A stretch of 64,000 bases of DNA from Mauremys mutica (taxonomy: Eukaryota; Chordata; Testudines; Geoemydidae): contig NW_025422959.1 of the NCBI RefSeq assembly GCF_020497125.1, positions 1 through 64,000 of the forward strand, written 5' to 3'. Of this stretch, positions 45,966 through 57,245 are shown in pieces. The position numbers were made by a program, and so were the translations under genes. Position 1 is the first letter of the stretch; each line of letters opens with the position of its first letter. The notes under the pieces were generated by a model. The model was not told the DNA's origin. It saw only the letters and a program-made list of their open reading frames with translations, and searched no databases.

Positions 45966-46839
45966 CTGTGGGATGCACCCTTAAACAGCTGAAGTTGGTT
46001 AACATAATCAAGTTTTTGCTTGTTTGTTTTACATGAATCTTGTTTTTAGTAACCCACATGTAATACACAGATTAACTTAGTTCGTCTCCAGTGTAATAGG
46101 GACCAAGTCTTCTATAACTCAAGCTCTGCGTCTGGTCTGGTTTTTCCAGTTCTTTAGCACACATATGGCTGCTTTCGATACTTTCGCAGCTGTTGCGCAG
46201 ACATTCCTTTTCACTGAATTTGTGCAAGTGCATTACTAACTATTGTAGAAGAAATGTAGTGCTTGACTGCTAAGAAGCACTGCAAGTCTGTAAGAAAGCA
46301 TATTGCTCTCTCCAGCTGAGCGCTCTCTTTCAGTAATAGAAGGGGCTGTGTCTGAGGCTGGGAGCCCAGTGTGGAGGCTGCTCCAGCATGGCCGGCAGCA
46401 GGGCAGTGCAGTGGGACCGGGGGTAGCATGGAGAGCGGGTGGCTCCTGTATAGAAAGGAAGTGTGGGCTGGAGGCATGGTCAAGATGGACACTGTCCTGA
46501 TGGGAGAAGCAGGGGCCTATCTGCCTGGTTTGCCCTCTACCCTGAGTCCCTGAGCTCCCCCACAGTATCCCAGACAGTGAAAAGAAGAGCACCTCTCCTG
46601 CAGCGTCGGTGAAACTGAGGCAGGGAGTGGCTGGGCCCAGGAAGCTGAAAGAGGAGCTTGGGGCCTAGCTCTGGTGCAGATCTTGCAGCCCAGGCTACGC
46701 CCTGAGTGTGAGGGGACAGTCGCAGCTTGGGGTGGGTGGATCTGGTGGTTCAGATCTCGGGTCTGGGGTTGGAGGAATGGCTGGAGTTAGGGATCAGAAG
46801 TCTGTTTGGGTTTGGGGTGCAGGGTTGGAGCTGTGTCTT

Positions 46840-46941
46840 TGGTTCTTGTCATCTAATAAACCTGTTTTACTGGCTGTCTGAGAGTCTCAGAGAATCGCAG
46901 GAAGGGGGTGCAGGGCCGTGACTCCCACACACTCCGTGACA
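46840..46941 (+). mobile_element. LTR 3' fragment, same family as the antisense ERV at 47993
   Basis: CTTGTCATCTAATAAACCTG...ACTCCGTGACA is the reverse complement of the start of the LTR at 47993 (TGTCACGGAGTCC...). It includes the AATAAA signal. It ends 88 bp before the PIM-like start codon, so it could contribute to the promoter. 45965-46590 has no recognised gene. Confidence 0.6.
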
Positions 46942-47029
46942 CCAAGTCACCTGGTACTGGATGCCATGATAGAATTACCAGCCTTTCTCTATTGAAAGGA
47001 AAGTCCTGGAGTAAGGGGACAGGGTGGGG

Positions 47030-47912
47030 ATGCTGCTCTCCAAGGTCAACTCGCTGGCCAACCTGTGCTCCGGGTCCAGTGGGGAGCAGCACCCGGCCAA
47101 GCTACAGCCAGGTGAGGTTCAGTTTGGCTTGGATGGACCGCGGGGGGGGGGGGGGGCGGAATGGGCCGGGATCAGTTTGGGAGGCGCCCTGTCCTGCTAG
47201 GCATTGGAGAGGCTCATAGAGGAGTCTGATCCAGTTTGGTTTGCAAGGAAGTCTGATCCGGTTTGTGGGAGGGATGTGGGTCTGCTCCAGTTTGGCTTGG
47301 GGAGGGATGTGGGTCTGGTCTGGTTTCAGGGGGCGGGGGGTCGTTCTGAGGAGGGATGGGGGTCTGCTCCGGTTTGCCTTGGAACGGGATGTGGGTCTGC
47401 TCCAGTTTGGGGGGTCAGGAGTCATTCTGAGGAGGAATGAGGGTCTGGCCTGGTTTGGGGGGTTGGCCCGGTCTTTTGAGGACACAGCTGGGTCTGATCC
47501 TCTCTGCCTGCAGGGAAGGACAAGGAGCCACTGGAGAAGCTGTACCAGGTGGGCCCGCTGCTGGGCAGTGGTGGCTTTGGTTCTGTCTACTCGGGCACCC
47601 GCCTGTCGGACAGCGCCCCGGTGAGTAGAACCTGGACAGGGATACCCCACCCCACCCCTGAAGCCCGCCCCGCATGCACGCTGCTCTATAGAGCTCCGCC
47701 TTTGGTGAGAGACCCGTCCCTTACCCCGTTACATCTCCTTTGCTTTGTCCTGGCATAGCCACCATCTTGCCTCCCCTTCACTGGTCCCTTGTTTGCCTCC
47801 CCTCTTTCTGGGGTTGCCTGACCCGATTCTGATTGTCTGGGCGGCTCTGGTTGTGTCCTAGGTAGCCATCAAGCACGTGGACCGGAACCAGGTTTCTAAC
47901 TGGGGAGAGCTG
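47030..47912 (+). CDS. PIM-family serine/threonine kinase, exons 1-3 only
   Basis: Exon 1 is 47030-47111 ([13 protein letters not shown]..., GTGAGG donor, phase 1). Exon 2 is 47514-47620 (acceptor [29 protein letters not shown]; donor GTGAGT). Exon 3 is 47862-47912 (acceptor [27 protein letters not shown]; donor GTAAGT). The reading frame is continuous and matches PIM1/PIM3 closely: glycine-rich loop [12 protein letters not shown] and the ATP-anchoring VAIK lysine. PIM kinases are constitutively active survival kinases. The next exon, which carries the HRD and DFG motifs and most of the kinase, is not present downstream; instead a deleted ERV sits 80 bp after exon 3. It is a truncated duplicate, or the gene is mis-assembled. 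Intron 1 contains loose GATGTGGGTCTG(C/G)TCCAGTTTG repeats. Confidence 0.85.
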
Positions 47913-47992
47913 GTAAGTGTCTTGGGCAGGGATATCTGCTGTGGCTCTGCATTGCATGGTCTTGGCTCTGTAGTGAAGGTGTCGTAGGTAGC

Positions 47993-49054
47993 TGTCACGG
48001 AGTCCCCGGGCGATGCTCTGGAACTGCTCCCCACAAAGCCAGGCAGGACTTTGGGGAGCCTCCTCTCCCATGGAGCATTCAGCAGGTGCCCCTCCATGCG
48101 CTTCCCACAGCGAGTCCGCCCAGGCGGGGTCCTGGGGAAGGCAGAGGGTCCTGCACCCCCACCTTGCAGTCAGACGTGATTCTCAGCCAGCCAGTAACAC
48201 AGAGGTTTATTAGATGACAGGAACACAGTCCAAACCAGGTCTTGCCGGTACAGACCACAAGACCCCCCTTAGTTAGGTGCATCTGGGGCCCCAGGGAGGC
48301 CACTCCTCTCTGGGCTGAGTCTCTTTCCCGGGCCAGGAGGTCACCTGATCTCTCTGGGCTTGGCTACACTTACAAATTTGCAGCACTGCAGCAGGGTGTG
48401 AAAACACACCCTCTCCAGCGCTGCAAATTGCGGCGCTGCAAAGCACCAGTGTGGTCAAAGCCACAGCGCTGGGAGCGCGGCTCCCAGTGCTGTCCGTTAT
48501 TCCCCACAGGGAGGTGGAGTACGGACAGCGCTGGGAGAGCTTTCTCCCAGCGCCGGCGCTTTGACTACACTTAGCGCTTCAAAGCGCTGCCGCGGCAAGT
48601 GCTAAGTGTAGCCACAGCCTCTGTCTCCAACACCTTTAGCATCCCCTGGCAGGGGGGAAGGGCCTGGCCATTAGTTGCCAGGCGACAGAGGATCGGCCAG
48701 AGCTGAGCCCCCTACCCGCCCGCAGTATTCAGAGGGAACATTAAAACCAGTCCCACTTCATCACACCTCTCCCCCCTTCGAGACCGAACTGAGCGGGGTC
48801 ACTTCAGCCAGTGACCTGGGGAAGTTCCCAGGGATGCCCCAGCATCCCCCTCTTCATGGGGGAAGAGTTGCACCAGCCAGGCCCTTCCAGTTTCCTGCCC
48901 CCCTTTAGGTCGGGGGTGCTCGATGGCACCCGTAGTCTGCAGGGAGGAAGGGCCTGGCCATTAGTTGCCAGGCCACAGAGGGTCGGCCAGAGCTGAGCCC
49001 CCCCCCCCCCCCAGTATTCAGAGGGAACATTAAAACCAGTCCCACCTCGTCACA
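47993..49054 (-). mobile_element. antisense deleted ERV with 5-bp TSD GTAGC
   Basis: The unit is flanked by GTAGC at 47988-47992 and 49055-49059. In the minus direction, a remnant of the 5' LTR (49054-48937) is followed by about 170 bp of internal sequence. Next come a polypurine tract (complement of CCTCTCCCCCCTTCGAG, 48766-48782) and a full 3' LTR (48765-47993). The segments 48648-48765 and 48937-49054 are direct repeats, the shared LTR start. A MITE at 48355-48620 interrupts the 3' LTR. It lies in what would be PIM intron 3. Confidence 0.85.
48355..48620. mobile_element. MITE inserted in the ERV LTR
   Basis: Inverted ends GGCTTGGCTACACTTA and TAAGTGTAGCCACAGCC enclose a self-complementary GC-rich core with repeated CAGCGCTG motifs. 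This type is frequent in turtle DNA; a related one is at 56525-56640. The 8-bp duplication is not clear. Confidence 0.7.
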
Positions 49055-49513
49055 GTAGCTCTTGACTTCGTGGGTCGATTTGCCTGCCTCTGAGGTGTTG
49101 CAGGGAGCTGGAACTGCTAGAAATGGAGGCTGTTAAAGGTTCTCTCCAAGCTGCGGGCTGGCTGCCTCGAAGTGAAACGTGCCCTCCGCTTCCCCTTCCC
49201 CGTTCCCTGATGGAAACGGAATCGACTCAACGAGCAGGGGATTTGCTGGCCAGGCCTAAGCCCCCCTCCCCACTGCAGCCAGATCCCATTTCCTCTGAGC
49301 CACTTGCGCCCCTGCACGGGAGTGGTGGGCTCCAGCTCTGAGCCAGGCCTGCATATAGGAACCAAGTGCACGTTAGCTGGCTCCCCTCAGAAGAATAACA
49401 TACTGACGTGGCTGTCTCCCCCCTGGGCTATTCAACGCTGGGCCCTTCTATAGCACTTCACAAGGACCAAAGAGGCCCCGGTAGCTTTATCTGCCGCCCA
49501 CTCCTGGGCTGGA

Positions 49514-49642
49514 GGTAGGGTGACCAGACAGCAAGTGTGAAAAATCGGGACAGGGGTGGGGGGGTAATAGGAGCCTATATAAGAAAAAGACCCAAAAATC
49601 GGGACTGTCCCTATAAAATCGGGACATCTGGTCACCCTAGCT
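49514..49642. mobile_element. short MITE with perfect inverted ends TAGGGTGACCAGA
   Basis: TAGGGTGACCAGA at the left and TCTGGTCACCCTA at the right are exact inverse complements. The body has AAAAATCGGGAC twice. It is a small non-autonomous DNA transposon seen widely in reptiles. 49060-49510 carries no clear gene. Confidence 0.85.
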
Positions 49643-49953
49643 GGAGGGGACCTGTTACATCCCTGTGTCTTTCGTCAGAGTAGCTGGGCAACCCCCAGCA
49701 CACCCACCAGTGACTCAGACATCCCCGGCTCTGCCCCAGGAAACTGCCCAGCTGACAATAATGGTTTTAGAAAACTCCAGTGCCCTCTTGTGTTTTTTCC
49801 CTCCCTGACCCAGGCGGGACTGGGGAAGAGGGGGGCTGCAGAGGGTGTGGGGAACTGGGGAGGGGGCACCGGGGCCAGGAAAGGGGAGCTGGTCTGGGGA
49901 AGGAGGGGGGCTGCAGCAGGGCAGGCTCTGACTCTCTCTCTCTCTGGTTCCAG

Positions 49954-50385
49954 GGGTCAATGGGGAGCTCATTGATGCCAGGTCCTTTGACATGTGGGCT
50001 GGATGTGAGGGGGGGGATCTTTGGGGGCTCCAGGTGGGAGACCCTGGCGTAGGGGGTGGGGAGTCTGTGAGAGGCAGGAATGTGTGGGGGGGGGAGGCTT
50101 GGAAGCCCTGTGGGGCAGGAGGGCTGGGGGTCATGGGGCAGCCACTGAGGATGTTGTGGGAGGGGCTTGGGTGGCGCGGGGAATCCATGGGGGCTCCAGT
50201 TGGGAGACCCGGGTATGGGAGGTCTATGTGATAGGCAGGAAACTGGGGGGAGGCTCAGGGGAACCCTGTGGGTCAGGGGGGCCCAGGCCTGCACTCACCC
50301 TGCATCTTTCACCCCAGACGTCAACGAGCTGCCGAAGTTCATTCGGACGCTGCACGGGGGAACCCTGGTGTTCGTGGCCTCATAG
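49954..50385 (+). pseudogene. FAM3-like (ILEI) domain, two exons, partial
   Basis: Exon A is 49954-50004: pyrimidine-rich acceptor CTCTCTGGTTCCAG, reading VNGELIDARSFDMWAG, then a GTGAGG donor. Exon B is 50318-50385: acceptor TTTCACCCCAG, reading VNELPKFIRTLHGGTLVFVAS, then TAG. The FDMW.G..V pattern and the GTLV.V.S ending match the FAM3/PANDER-like domain, a secreted cytokine-like fold. In the family SYDD normally follows; here the tyrosine codon position is a TAG stop (50383-50385), and the usual G-D becomes G-Y across the splice. Upstream and downstream exons are missing, so this is most likely a broken copy. Confidence 0.55.
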
Positions 50386-50429
50386 CCTTTCCCCTCTGAG
50401 GGTGCCGGCTCCCATTCAGCCGTCAGAGG

Positions 50430-50540
50430 ATGGAGATGGATGGCAGGAGAGAGATCACTTGATCATTGCCTGTTAGGCATGGGCCACTGTCGGGCTAGAT
50501 GGACCTTTGGTCTGACCCGGTACGACTGTTCTTATGCTTA
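50430..50540 (+). mobile_element. CR1-like LINE 3' end fragment
   Basis: GAGATCACTTGATCATTGCC, then GGGCTAGATGGACCTTTGGT, CTGACCCGGTACGACTGTTC and TTATGCTTA are the standard turtle CR1 3' terminus. Only about 110 bp remain, right after the FAM3-like exon B. Confidence 0.75.
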
Positions 50541-51118
50541 GGGGGGTGAGAATGGGGCCTGGGGCCTGGGGCCTCACCCCTCTGGGGGTTCTGACTCCCA
50601 TCGAGCCTCAGGGCCAGTGTTGGGGGGCCTGTCTGGCTTGGGGGCCAGCATATAGGTCCTCTCCCCTCTAGGGGGCACCAGCTCCCATCCGGCCCCAGGC
50701 ATATATGTGAAAGGGACAGAGCAGAAGAGAAGCTTGTTTGGAGTATTAAAGAACTGAAAAGAGGAAAATTGGCTCAACTGAATCTCCTAAAAAAATAGTA
50801 TGAACACACAGTCTGCAACAGATTTCAGAATTCTTCATTTCAATTATGTGCCTTCCGCTGACATCTTTATGTCAACAAATAGGTTTTTTACACGTCATAG
50901 CATCAGAAAAGCAAAGCAAGGAGGCCAATGTAAATTTTGGTGAAGAAGTACAGTAAAGTAAGGTTTGTATAAGGGCTGTCAAGCGATTAAAAAATTAATT
51001 GTGATTATTCGCACTGTTAAACAACAATAGAATGCCATTTATTTTCAATATTTTTGGATGTTCACTATGTTTTCAAATACATTAATTTCAGTTACAACAC
51101 AGAATACAAAGTGTGTAG

Positions 51119-52157
51119 TGTAGCCCTGAGGATTAATCTGTTGGTCTGTATAAAATGTTTTTTTGATAAAAGTGTGTAGGCTGCATAGATCAATAGGAAT
51201 TTGCAATAGCTGTAATGCAAGATACCTAAAAACTTCTAAGCCAGACATTCTGGCCTATTTCCTCTGTGACGCTGAAAGCAACCTTTAAGACCCTTACTCA
51301 GAAAAGTAATAATAGGAGACAAACCTACGCAAATGTCTAGGGACTAGTTAGGGTAAAAAGGAGGGTATTTTTGACCACAAATGTAACACGTACACCCGCA
51401 AGCTACTATATAGCTGTCATTAGTACGCACACAAAAGGTCAGCCAATGAAAACAGGTACCCTCACCTTTCCATGGGGGAAAGACAAATTTGGGCATAGGA
51501 GGAAAGATTTCTCCCTATAAAAGGTGTGACAATCCACCATTAAGACGGGCGATACATCTCTCTGTTTCCTTGTCGTCTCAACCTGCTTCGAAGCCTCTTT
51601 CTCCTACGAAAGCTGTCAATACTAAGTCGTAGTATTAATTCTTTTCAAAGTTGTGAGTATGAACAGATTCTTATTTCTGCTAGAGCATTTAGGTTAAAAA
51701 GAGAGTTTCACTCATAACCAGTCTCTTTATAACTTCCTCTATCAATAGGTGTAAACAACACCCTCTTTGCTGCAAAGTGCATTTAGAACTGTGTAATATC
51801 ATATCATATCTCTTAAAGAACTGTGATATTTTGTAACTTTGTAATCAAACTGCTTTTAACATTTTACATTTACTTCTTGTTTTATTGGTTTTAAATAAAA
51901 GGTCTTGTTTAACTAAACTTTGTCTCAGTGTAATTTCCTGTTATATACCCCAATCTCCTTGTATTAAATTCTGTGAAGCCTAATTCAAGACAAACTTTAT
52001 CTTCTAATCACACATATTGGCGAGCCATACCCATATTATTAATATCTATTAATTATTATTAACATTATTAATTAATTAGAAAATTAATTATTAAATAGAA
52101 CTAAATTAAGTGGATAAATTCCACTGTCCCTACTAACCCTCCCCAAATCAGGCTACA
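51119..52157 (+). mobile_element. LTR-type insertion with 4-bp TSD GTAG inside the hAT
   Basis: It begins TGTAGCCCTG and ends GGCTACA (inverted heptamers), flanked by GTAG at 51115-51118 and 52158-52161. A TATA box (CTATAAAA, about 51515) and AATAAA (about 51895) give LTR architecture. Near 52015, ATTGGCGAGCC looks like a primer-site motif. The copy may therefore be an LTR plus a short leader rather than a pure solo LTR. Confidence 0.75.
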
Positions 52158-52475
52158 GTAGTGCTCGCTTTATATTTATTTTTATTACAAATATTTGTAC
52201 TGTAAAAAAAATTGGATTTTTCAATTCACCTAATACAAGTCCTGTAGTGCAATCTCTTTATCATGAAAGTTGAACTTACAAATGCAGGGTTTTTTGGTAC
52301 ATAATTCTACATTCAAAAATAAAACAATGTACAAATTTAGAGCCCACAAGTCCACTCAGACAAATAAGGTTGGTTACAATTTGCAGGCGATAATGCTGCC
52401 TGCTTCTTGGTTACAGTGTCACCTGAAAGTGAGAACAGGTGTTCGCATGGCACTGTTGTAGCCGGCGTTGCAAGA

Positions 52476-53772
52476 TGTAGGGATATTAAAAGAAGGTTTA
52501 TATTAAACATGGTTTACATGAGAAATGATTTATTGATGTATTGTTAACTAATATTTTATAATTTAAGGTTTACGTTAGATGTACACTTGTGAGAATTTAT
52601 TGTTAGAAATAGGTGTGTAAGGTTTATGTTAGAAGTAAATTTGTGAGGATTTACTGTTAGAAATAGCCATGTCTGTATGAAGTCTGCTCAGGGAGATACT
52701 TTGTACAAAACTTTTTAAAAGTCAATTTCTAAGTGAAACTTTGAAGTCGCTACTTTGCATTGTAACAGCGGCTGTGAGCTATTAACTGGTTAATTGACTC
52801 TAAGTGCCTGTTTTCTAAGTGAAACTTTTTGTAACCGCTATTTTACTTTGTAAATGGCCGCTGTAAGCTGCTGATTGGTTAATTGACTAAGCACCTTGTT
52901 ACCTCATTGCGCGAGCTGTCAATTAGCTCTGTAAGCTGCTAATTGGCCAATTGACTTTGTTAACTCAGCGCACAAGCCGTCATTTAACCCTATGCCTCAG
53001 GCAAAACTATGTAACTACATTGTAACCACCGTGGTAAACCAAAACAGTGGCTATTGTAGTATACAAATAGAGACCCCCACCTCTGTTAATTCATTTTTAT
53101 TTCACTTTATGTTTCTTGATTGTTAAAAAACAAGGAGTCTCACACCCCAAAAAAGATAAAGAAGACAGTAAAATAAATGTAGTTAAGATAAAAAGTATAT
53201 GTGAATGAGTGTCTAGTTTAAATGATGAATGAATGGTTAGGGAGTTGCAAGCCCGAAAAATTCAGTGTCGGCCGAAGAAGGTGTCAAGTGGAATCAACCA
53301 GATGACCCCCGGAGGGCGAACTGGAATCCACCCCAGCACCTCAAAGGAAACATCTGACAGAATGGAGCCAGCTACCTGCTGATTGATTTAGCAACAGCAA
53401 AATAAAGAACTAACATAGGGAAAAATCCCTATATAACTGGACTCTGGAAAATAAGTCTTTGAGTCTATGGTTCTGCTGCCAGCCTCCAGGAGCATCAGGT
53501 GCACCTGACCCGGACTCGGCTCCACTCTTGTGTACAGGATACCTGGCCAGTATTCTGTCACAAGCAACTTTAAGCTGGTAACTATAATATCTACACAGAA
53601 CTTGTATGAATGATTGTGTGAATGGATATATATATATATATATAATCATAGGAATAAGTAGTCAAACAATGTTGTTTGCTATTATCTTCTATTTGATTAT
53701 GATATTTACAATAAATGTGACAAATGTCTTTTCCCCTTTAATGAGATCCTGCTAGTTTTTATTGGTATAACA
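52476..53772 (+). mobile_element. solo LTR with 4-bp TSD AAGA inside the hAT
   Basis: It begins TGTAGGGATATT and ends GGTATAACA, flanked by AAGA at 52472-52475 and 53773-53776. Internal TTTCTAAGTGAAACTTT and GCTGTAAGCTGCT(A/G)ATTGG segments are duplicated within U3, probable enhancer-type repeats. CTATATAAC (about 53430) and AATAAA (about 53709) may be promoter and polyadenylation signals. A (TA)n tract lies at about 53627-53645. Confidence 0.8.
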
Positions 53773-54113
53773 AAGATATGCATGTGCCATATGTACTAAA
53801 GATTCATATGTCCCTTCATGCTTCAACCACCATTCCAGAGGAAGTGCTATTTCTTTTACTTACCATTTTTACAGTGCATATATTTGTAATCAAAACTAAT
53901 AATATAAAGTGAGCACTGTGCACTTTGTATGTGTATTGTAATTGAAATCAATACTGAAAATGTAAATATTTAATACATTTCAATTGCTTTTATATTGTTA
54001 TAAGTGCAATTAAAATTAATCGTGATTAATTTTAATTAATTGTGATTAATCGCAATTAATTTTGAGTTAATCACCTGTGTTAACTGTGATTAATTGACAG
54101 CACTCGTATGTAT

Positions 54114-56520
54114 GTATTATGTTTGTGGTGTGGGTATTAATAAACATTTACACAACAAATAGAACTTATTCTTGGTTAAATACACCTTTGTTTGGCAGAA
54201 TTTTGGAAAATCTAGACTATTGAATCGGAGGGTCTTACAATATTGTAGACCTGTCCAGGCAAGGTGAATAGGTTGGGTTTTAAACCACGTTAGCAAACAC
54301 ATTTTTTAAAATATAGTATTATCCAGGACTTTTCACCTAGTGGAGACAGGGCAAGGTCTGTCTCCATGTGTTAGGTAGTCATGGGCAATCCCAAACTCCT
54401 GTTTTTCTACTCCAGACAGAGCCTAAATGTTTTCTAGACTCCAGGTTTGATTTCTTTACACAGCTGCAAGTCCATGTCAGAGGTCATGCAGGCTGAAATT
54501 TCAAAGTACCAATAATTCCACCAAACTGAGAACAGAAAGCACACCTATATCAAATCAATCAAATATCGGTGTGAGAGTCTCAGAATATATGTATACGCAC
54601 ACACATACACAAAGCAGCAATGAAATGCAGCATCCTCTAAGGTGAGAGTGTGGTAACCAACCAGTCTACTGCACAGTGCACAACAGCTGAGGATGGAAAG
54701 TTTAGTCCAAGCACAGCAGGAAAATTCATTGCTACTTCAAGAAGTGTAATTAGGTCTTTAATGTTTATGGAGGGAAAACAGGACCTTGTTTAAAAAAAAA
54801 AGGTTTAATTTAAAATAAACTATTTTAAAATCATTTTAACCAGGGCTAAACAAGTTTTGTTAAACTCTTGGCCACATATCCATAGACGTCAACACTGCTA
54901 GATGTGATCAAACCCAGCACCAGAAGAATCCATCACTTGTACTAAGGCTAGTCTAGGGAGTTGGCTTCACTGCAGAGTTAACAGGGTTCTAACTTGAGCG
55001 TTGCCCCCAGATCAAATCCCATCCACACAATATCTCTGAACTCAAGCATGGGAGTTCTTTAACTTGATTTGGCTGGCCGGTCAATGGAGCTCAAGTGAAC
55101 ACAACTCAGCGGGCAATTCAATCACTACGATCTGAATGTTAATCTCCAAAAAGAAACAACAATTTTCAAAACAAAAAGTTGTTTCAAACCAAAAATGAAA
55201 CTTTTTGTTTAGATAATGTTGAAACAACATTTTGACAATTTCAAAACATTTTTTAAAATAAATTCAAATTGGGAAATTTGTTAAAACCAACCCTTTCCCA
55301 CAGAGTTTCAGTTTGACAAATTTGGCATTTTCCGTTGAAAAATACTTAGTTGGAAAACTCCAAACCAGCTCTACTTATTATTTAATTGTTCAAATGTCCT
55401 GACAAAGAAAAATATTGTTTGTATAGCATTCTAATATATTGGATATTATCCTCCTTGCTCTGACCTGAGCTTTAGGTTGGGATGGAGATGGAAAAGATTT
55501 CAGATGATTCATTAACACTTTATAGAAAATGAAATTATGTGCTTTACAATGTTGACAGTGCCTACTCCCCAAAAATTGTTCAGGTCTTTAACTGCTGGGA
55601 CACTGTTCATATTTCATCCTGGATCATCTCAAGACCTGTAACCTTCAGATTTCCTATTATACGAATCTCTGTATGAGTTTCCATTTCTCTTCTATGGATC
55701 TTTTTCAAAGAGGGTTATTTGAAATTATTTACTTTAATTTAAAGAAAAACAAAACCATCAGCATAAAAGCATGCGCATCCAGGCTCGAGGTGAGCTCCAC
55801 AACAACTGAAAGCACAATCCAAAAATAATTACAAAGAAAATAACCAAACCAAGATACCATCCTGCAAGCTGCTCCCAGTGGGGCTAGCCTCCTGTGCCTC
55901 TGTGGAGAAGCTCACAAAATCAGCCCATAACAGTCACCAGTCAGCAAAATTAGTCGAGTTCCTACTCTACCCTTTCTCTTCAAATGAACCTCACTCCTGC
56001 TCAGACAGGCTTTGCAAAGGAGTTTTTTAGGCCACAACAGGAAGAGGGGCCCTCACAGAACATATTAAAAATCCCCACTCCATCTGGTAGGATCAAGAAG
56101 GAGCTGCAGAATAGACTAGCCATGCACACTAGCGTTCTTCCGCCTGGTGACGGTATATTGTTAGTGTGGTGTAAGGCTTGCACGGCCACTGCCCTGCAGT
56201 TTTGTTCTGCAAATAAATAGACGTCATTAGCACTCTCACCATAGGCACTTACAGGAGCATGGAAAAAGAGTAAGAAAGACGGAAATGCCAGCAAGCAGGC
56301 TTTTAGAGGGTTTTTTTTCCAGCGTGATTGGCAATACCACCCATCAAGCAGATACAGTTAAACCTGCTCCAGGTGTGGGCATCCTGTTGATTTATACAGA
56401 GGCAACAGGATATTTTCTGTCTTGTTATTGATCCCTTTCTTAATGCTTCCAACCATTGTTCGCTGCTCTGGCTGCCACTGCCCATTGAGTGGATGATTTC
56501 AGAGAACTCTCCACAGTGAC
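54114..56520. other. AT-rich region, no gene seen
   Basis: There are no supported exons. A MITE-like block lies at about 54950-55130 (CTAGTCTAGGGAGTTGGCTT...), and a sequence rich in AAACTTTTTGTTT occupies 55150-55370. 55980-56290 has open frames on both strands without support. Confidence 0.5.
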
Positions 56521-56524
56521 CCCA

Positions 56525-56640
56525 GCCTTGGCTACGCTGGCACTTTCCGGCGCTGCAACTTTCTCGCTCAGGGGATGAAAACACCCCACTGTGACCACCC
56601 TGAGCGGAGCGAGTTACAGCGCTGGAAAGCGCTGGTGTAG
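56525..56640. repeat. MITE related to the 48355 element
   Basis: CTTGGCTACGCTGGCACTTT and AAAGCGCTGGTGTAGACGGG are inverted ends around GCAACTTTCTCGCTCAGGGG. It lies 90 bp upstream of the fibronectin III exon. Confidence 0.65.
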
Positions 56641-56729
56641 ACGGGGCCCCAGCGCTGGGAGCTGACCCCTCGGCCGGGACTGGGAGACGTGGGGGCCGGG
56701 CTGGGTCTGAACTGCTCCCCTCTCCCCAG

Positions 56730-57035
56730 GCCGGACGGACGGGGAGGAGGAGGAGGAGGAGGAAGGGGCCATGCAGCCCAAGCTGGGGGAGCTCTCGACC
56801 TCCGAGGTCACCAAAGACTCCGTCCACCTCTCCTGGACCGTCCAGGCCGGGGCCTTCGACTCCTTCCTCCTGCAGTACCGGGACGCGGAGGGGAAACGCC
56901 AGGCACTGCCCGTGGATGGGGGATCCCACACGCTCATCGTCTCCGACCTGCTCCCCTCCCGCAAGTACAAGTTCAACTTCTACGGCATCTCCGGCCACAA
57001 GCGCCTCGGCCCCATCTCCACCAATGCCGTCACAG
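56730..57035 (+). CDS. fibronectin type III exon of a tenascin-X-like protein
   Basis: A 306-nt exon lies between acceptor CTCCCCTCTCCCCAG and donor GTCAGTG. It starts and ends in phase 1, the symmetric phase typical of shuffled fibronectin III modules. The frame opens with an acidic linker (DGEEEEEEEGA) and then one FN3 domain: PKLGELSTSEVT, DSVHLSWTVQAG, FDSFLLQYRDAEG, then LLPSRKYKFNFYGISGHKRL and GPISTNAVT. Conserved FN3 landmarks (W, LxP.KYK, Y) are present. The wording is closest to TNXB repeats. Tenascin-X is a secreted matrix protein with over twenty such modules; here only one is visible. It is either a single exon of a gene continuing past the window or an isolated duplicate. Confidence 0.75.
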
Positions 57036-57104
57036 GTCAGTGCCGGGGGGGGGGGGGGAGCAGCCAGGGCTCCTCGACAGCCTGGGGCGCCCGGCTGGAT
57101 TCTA

Positions 57105-57245
57105 CCAGCTCCCTTCCTGCCTCAGGTCTTCCCCCCGCAGCTGGACTCCTGGGTTCTCTCCCAGCTCTGGGAGGGGAGTGGGGGTAGTGGGTTAGAGCAG
57201 GGGGGCTTGGAGCCAGGACTCCTGGGTTCTCTCCCAGCTCTGCCT
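57105..57245 (+). repeat. tRNA-like repeat pair downstream of the FN3 exon
   Basis: GGACTCCTGGGTTCTCTCCC occurs at about 57143 and 57217, separated by TAGTGGGTTAGAGCAGGGGG. It is the sense orientation of the family at 44720-45165. Open frames here are not coding. 57245-57870 holds no recognised exon. Confidence 0.65.

Larger units (their letters stand above)
50971..54105. mobile_element. hAT element with long inverted arms, hosting two solo LTRs
   Basis: The ends AAGGGCTGTCAAGCGATTAA and TTAATTGACAGCACTC match a common turtle hAT. The 8-bp duplication is GTTTGTAT (50963-50970) versus GTATGTAT (54106-54113), seven of eight. After removing the two inserted LTRs, the left arm (50971-51118 plus 52158-52471) and right arm (53773-54105) are long inverted repeats of each other over their outer parts. 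No transposase frame is left, so this is a deletion derivative. Confidence 0.8.
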
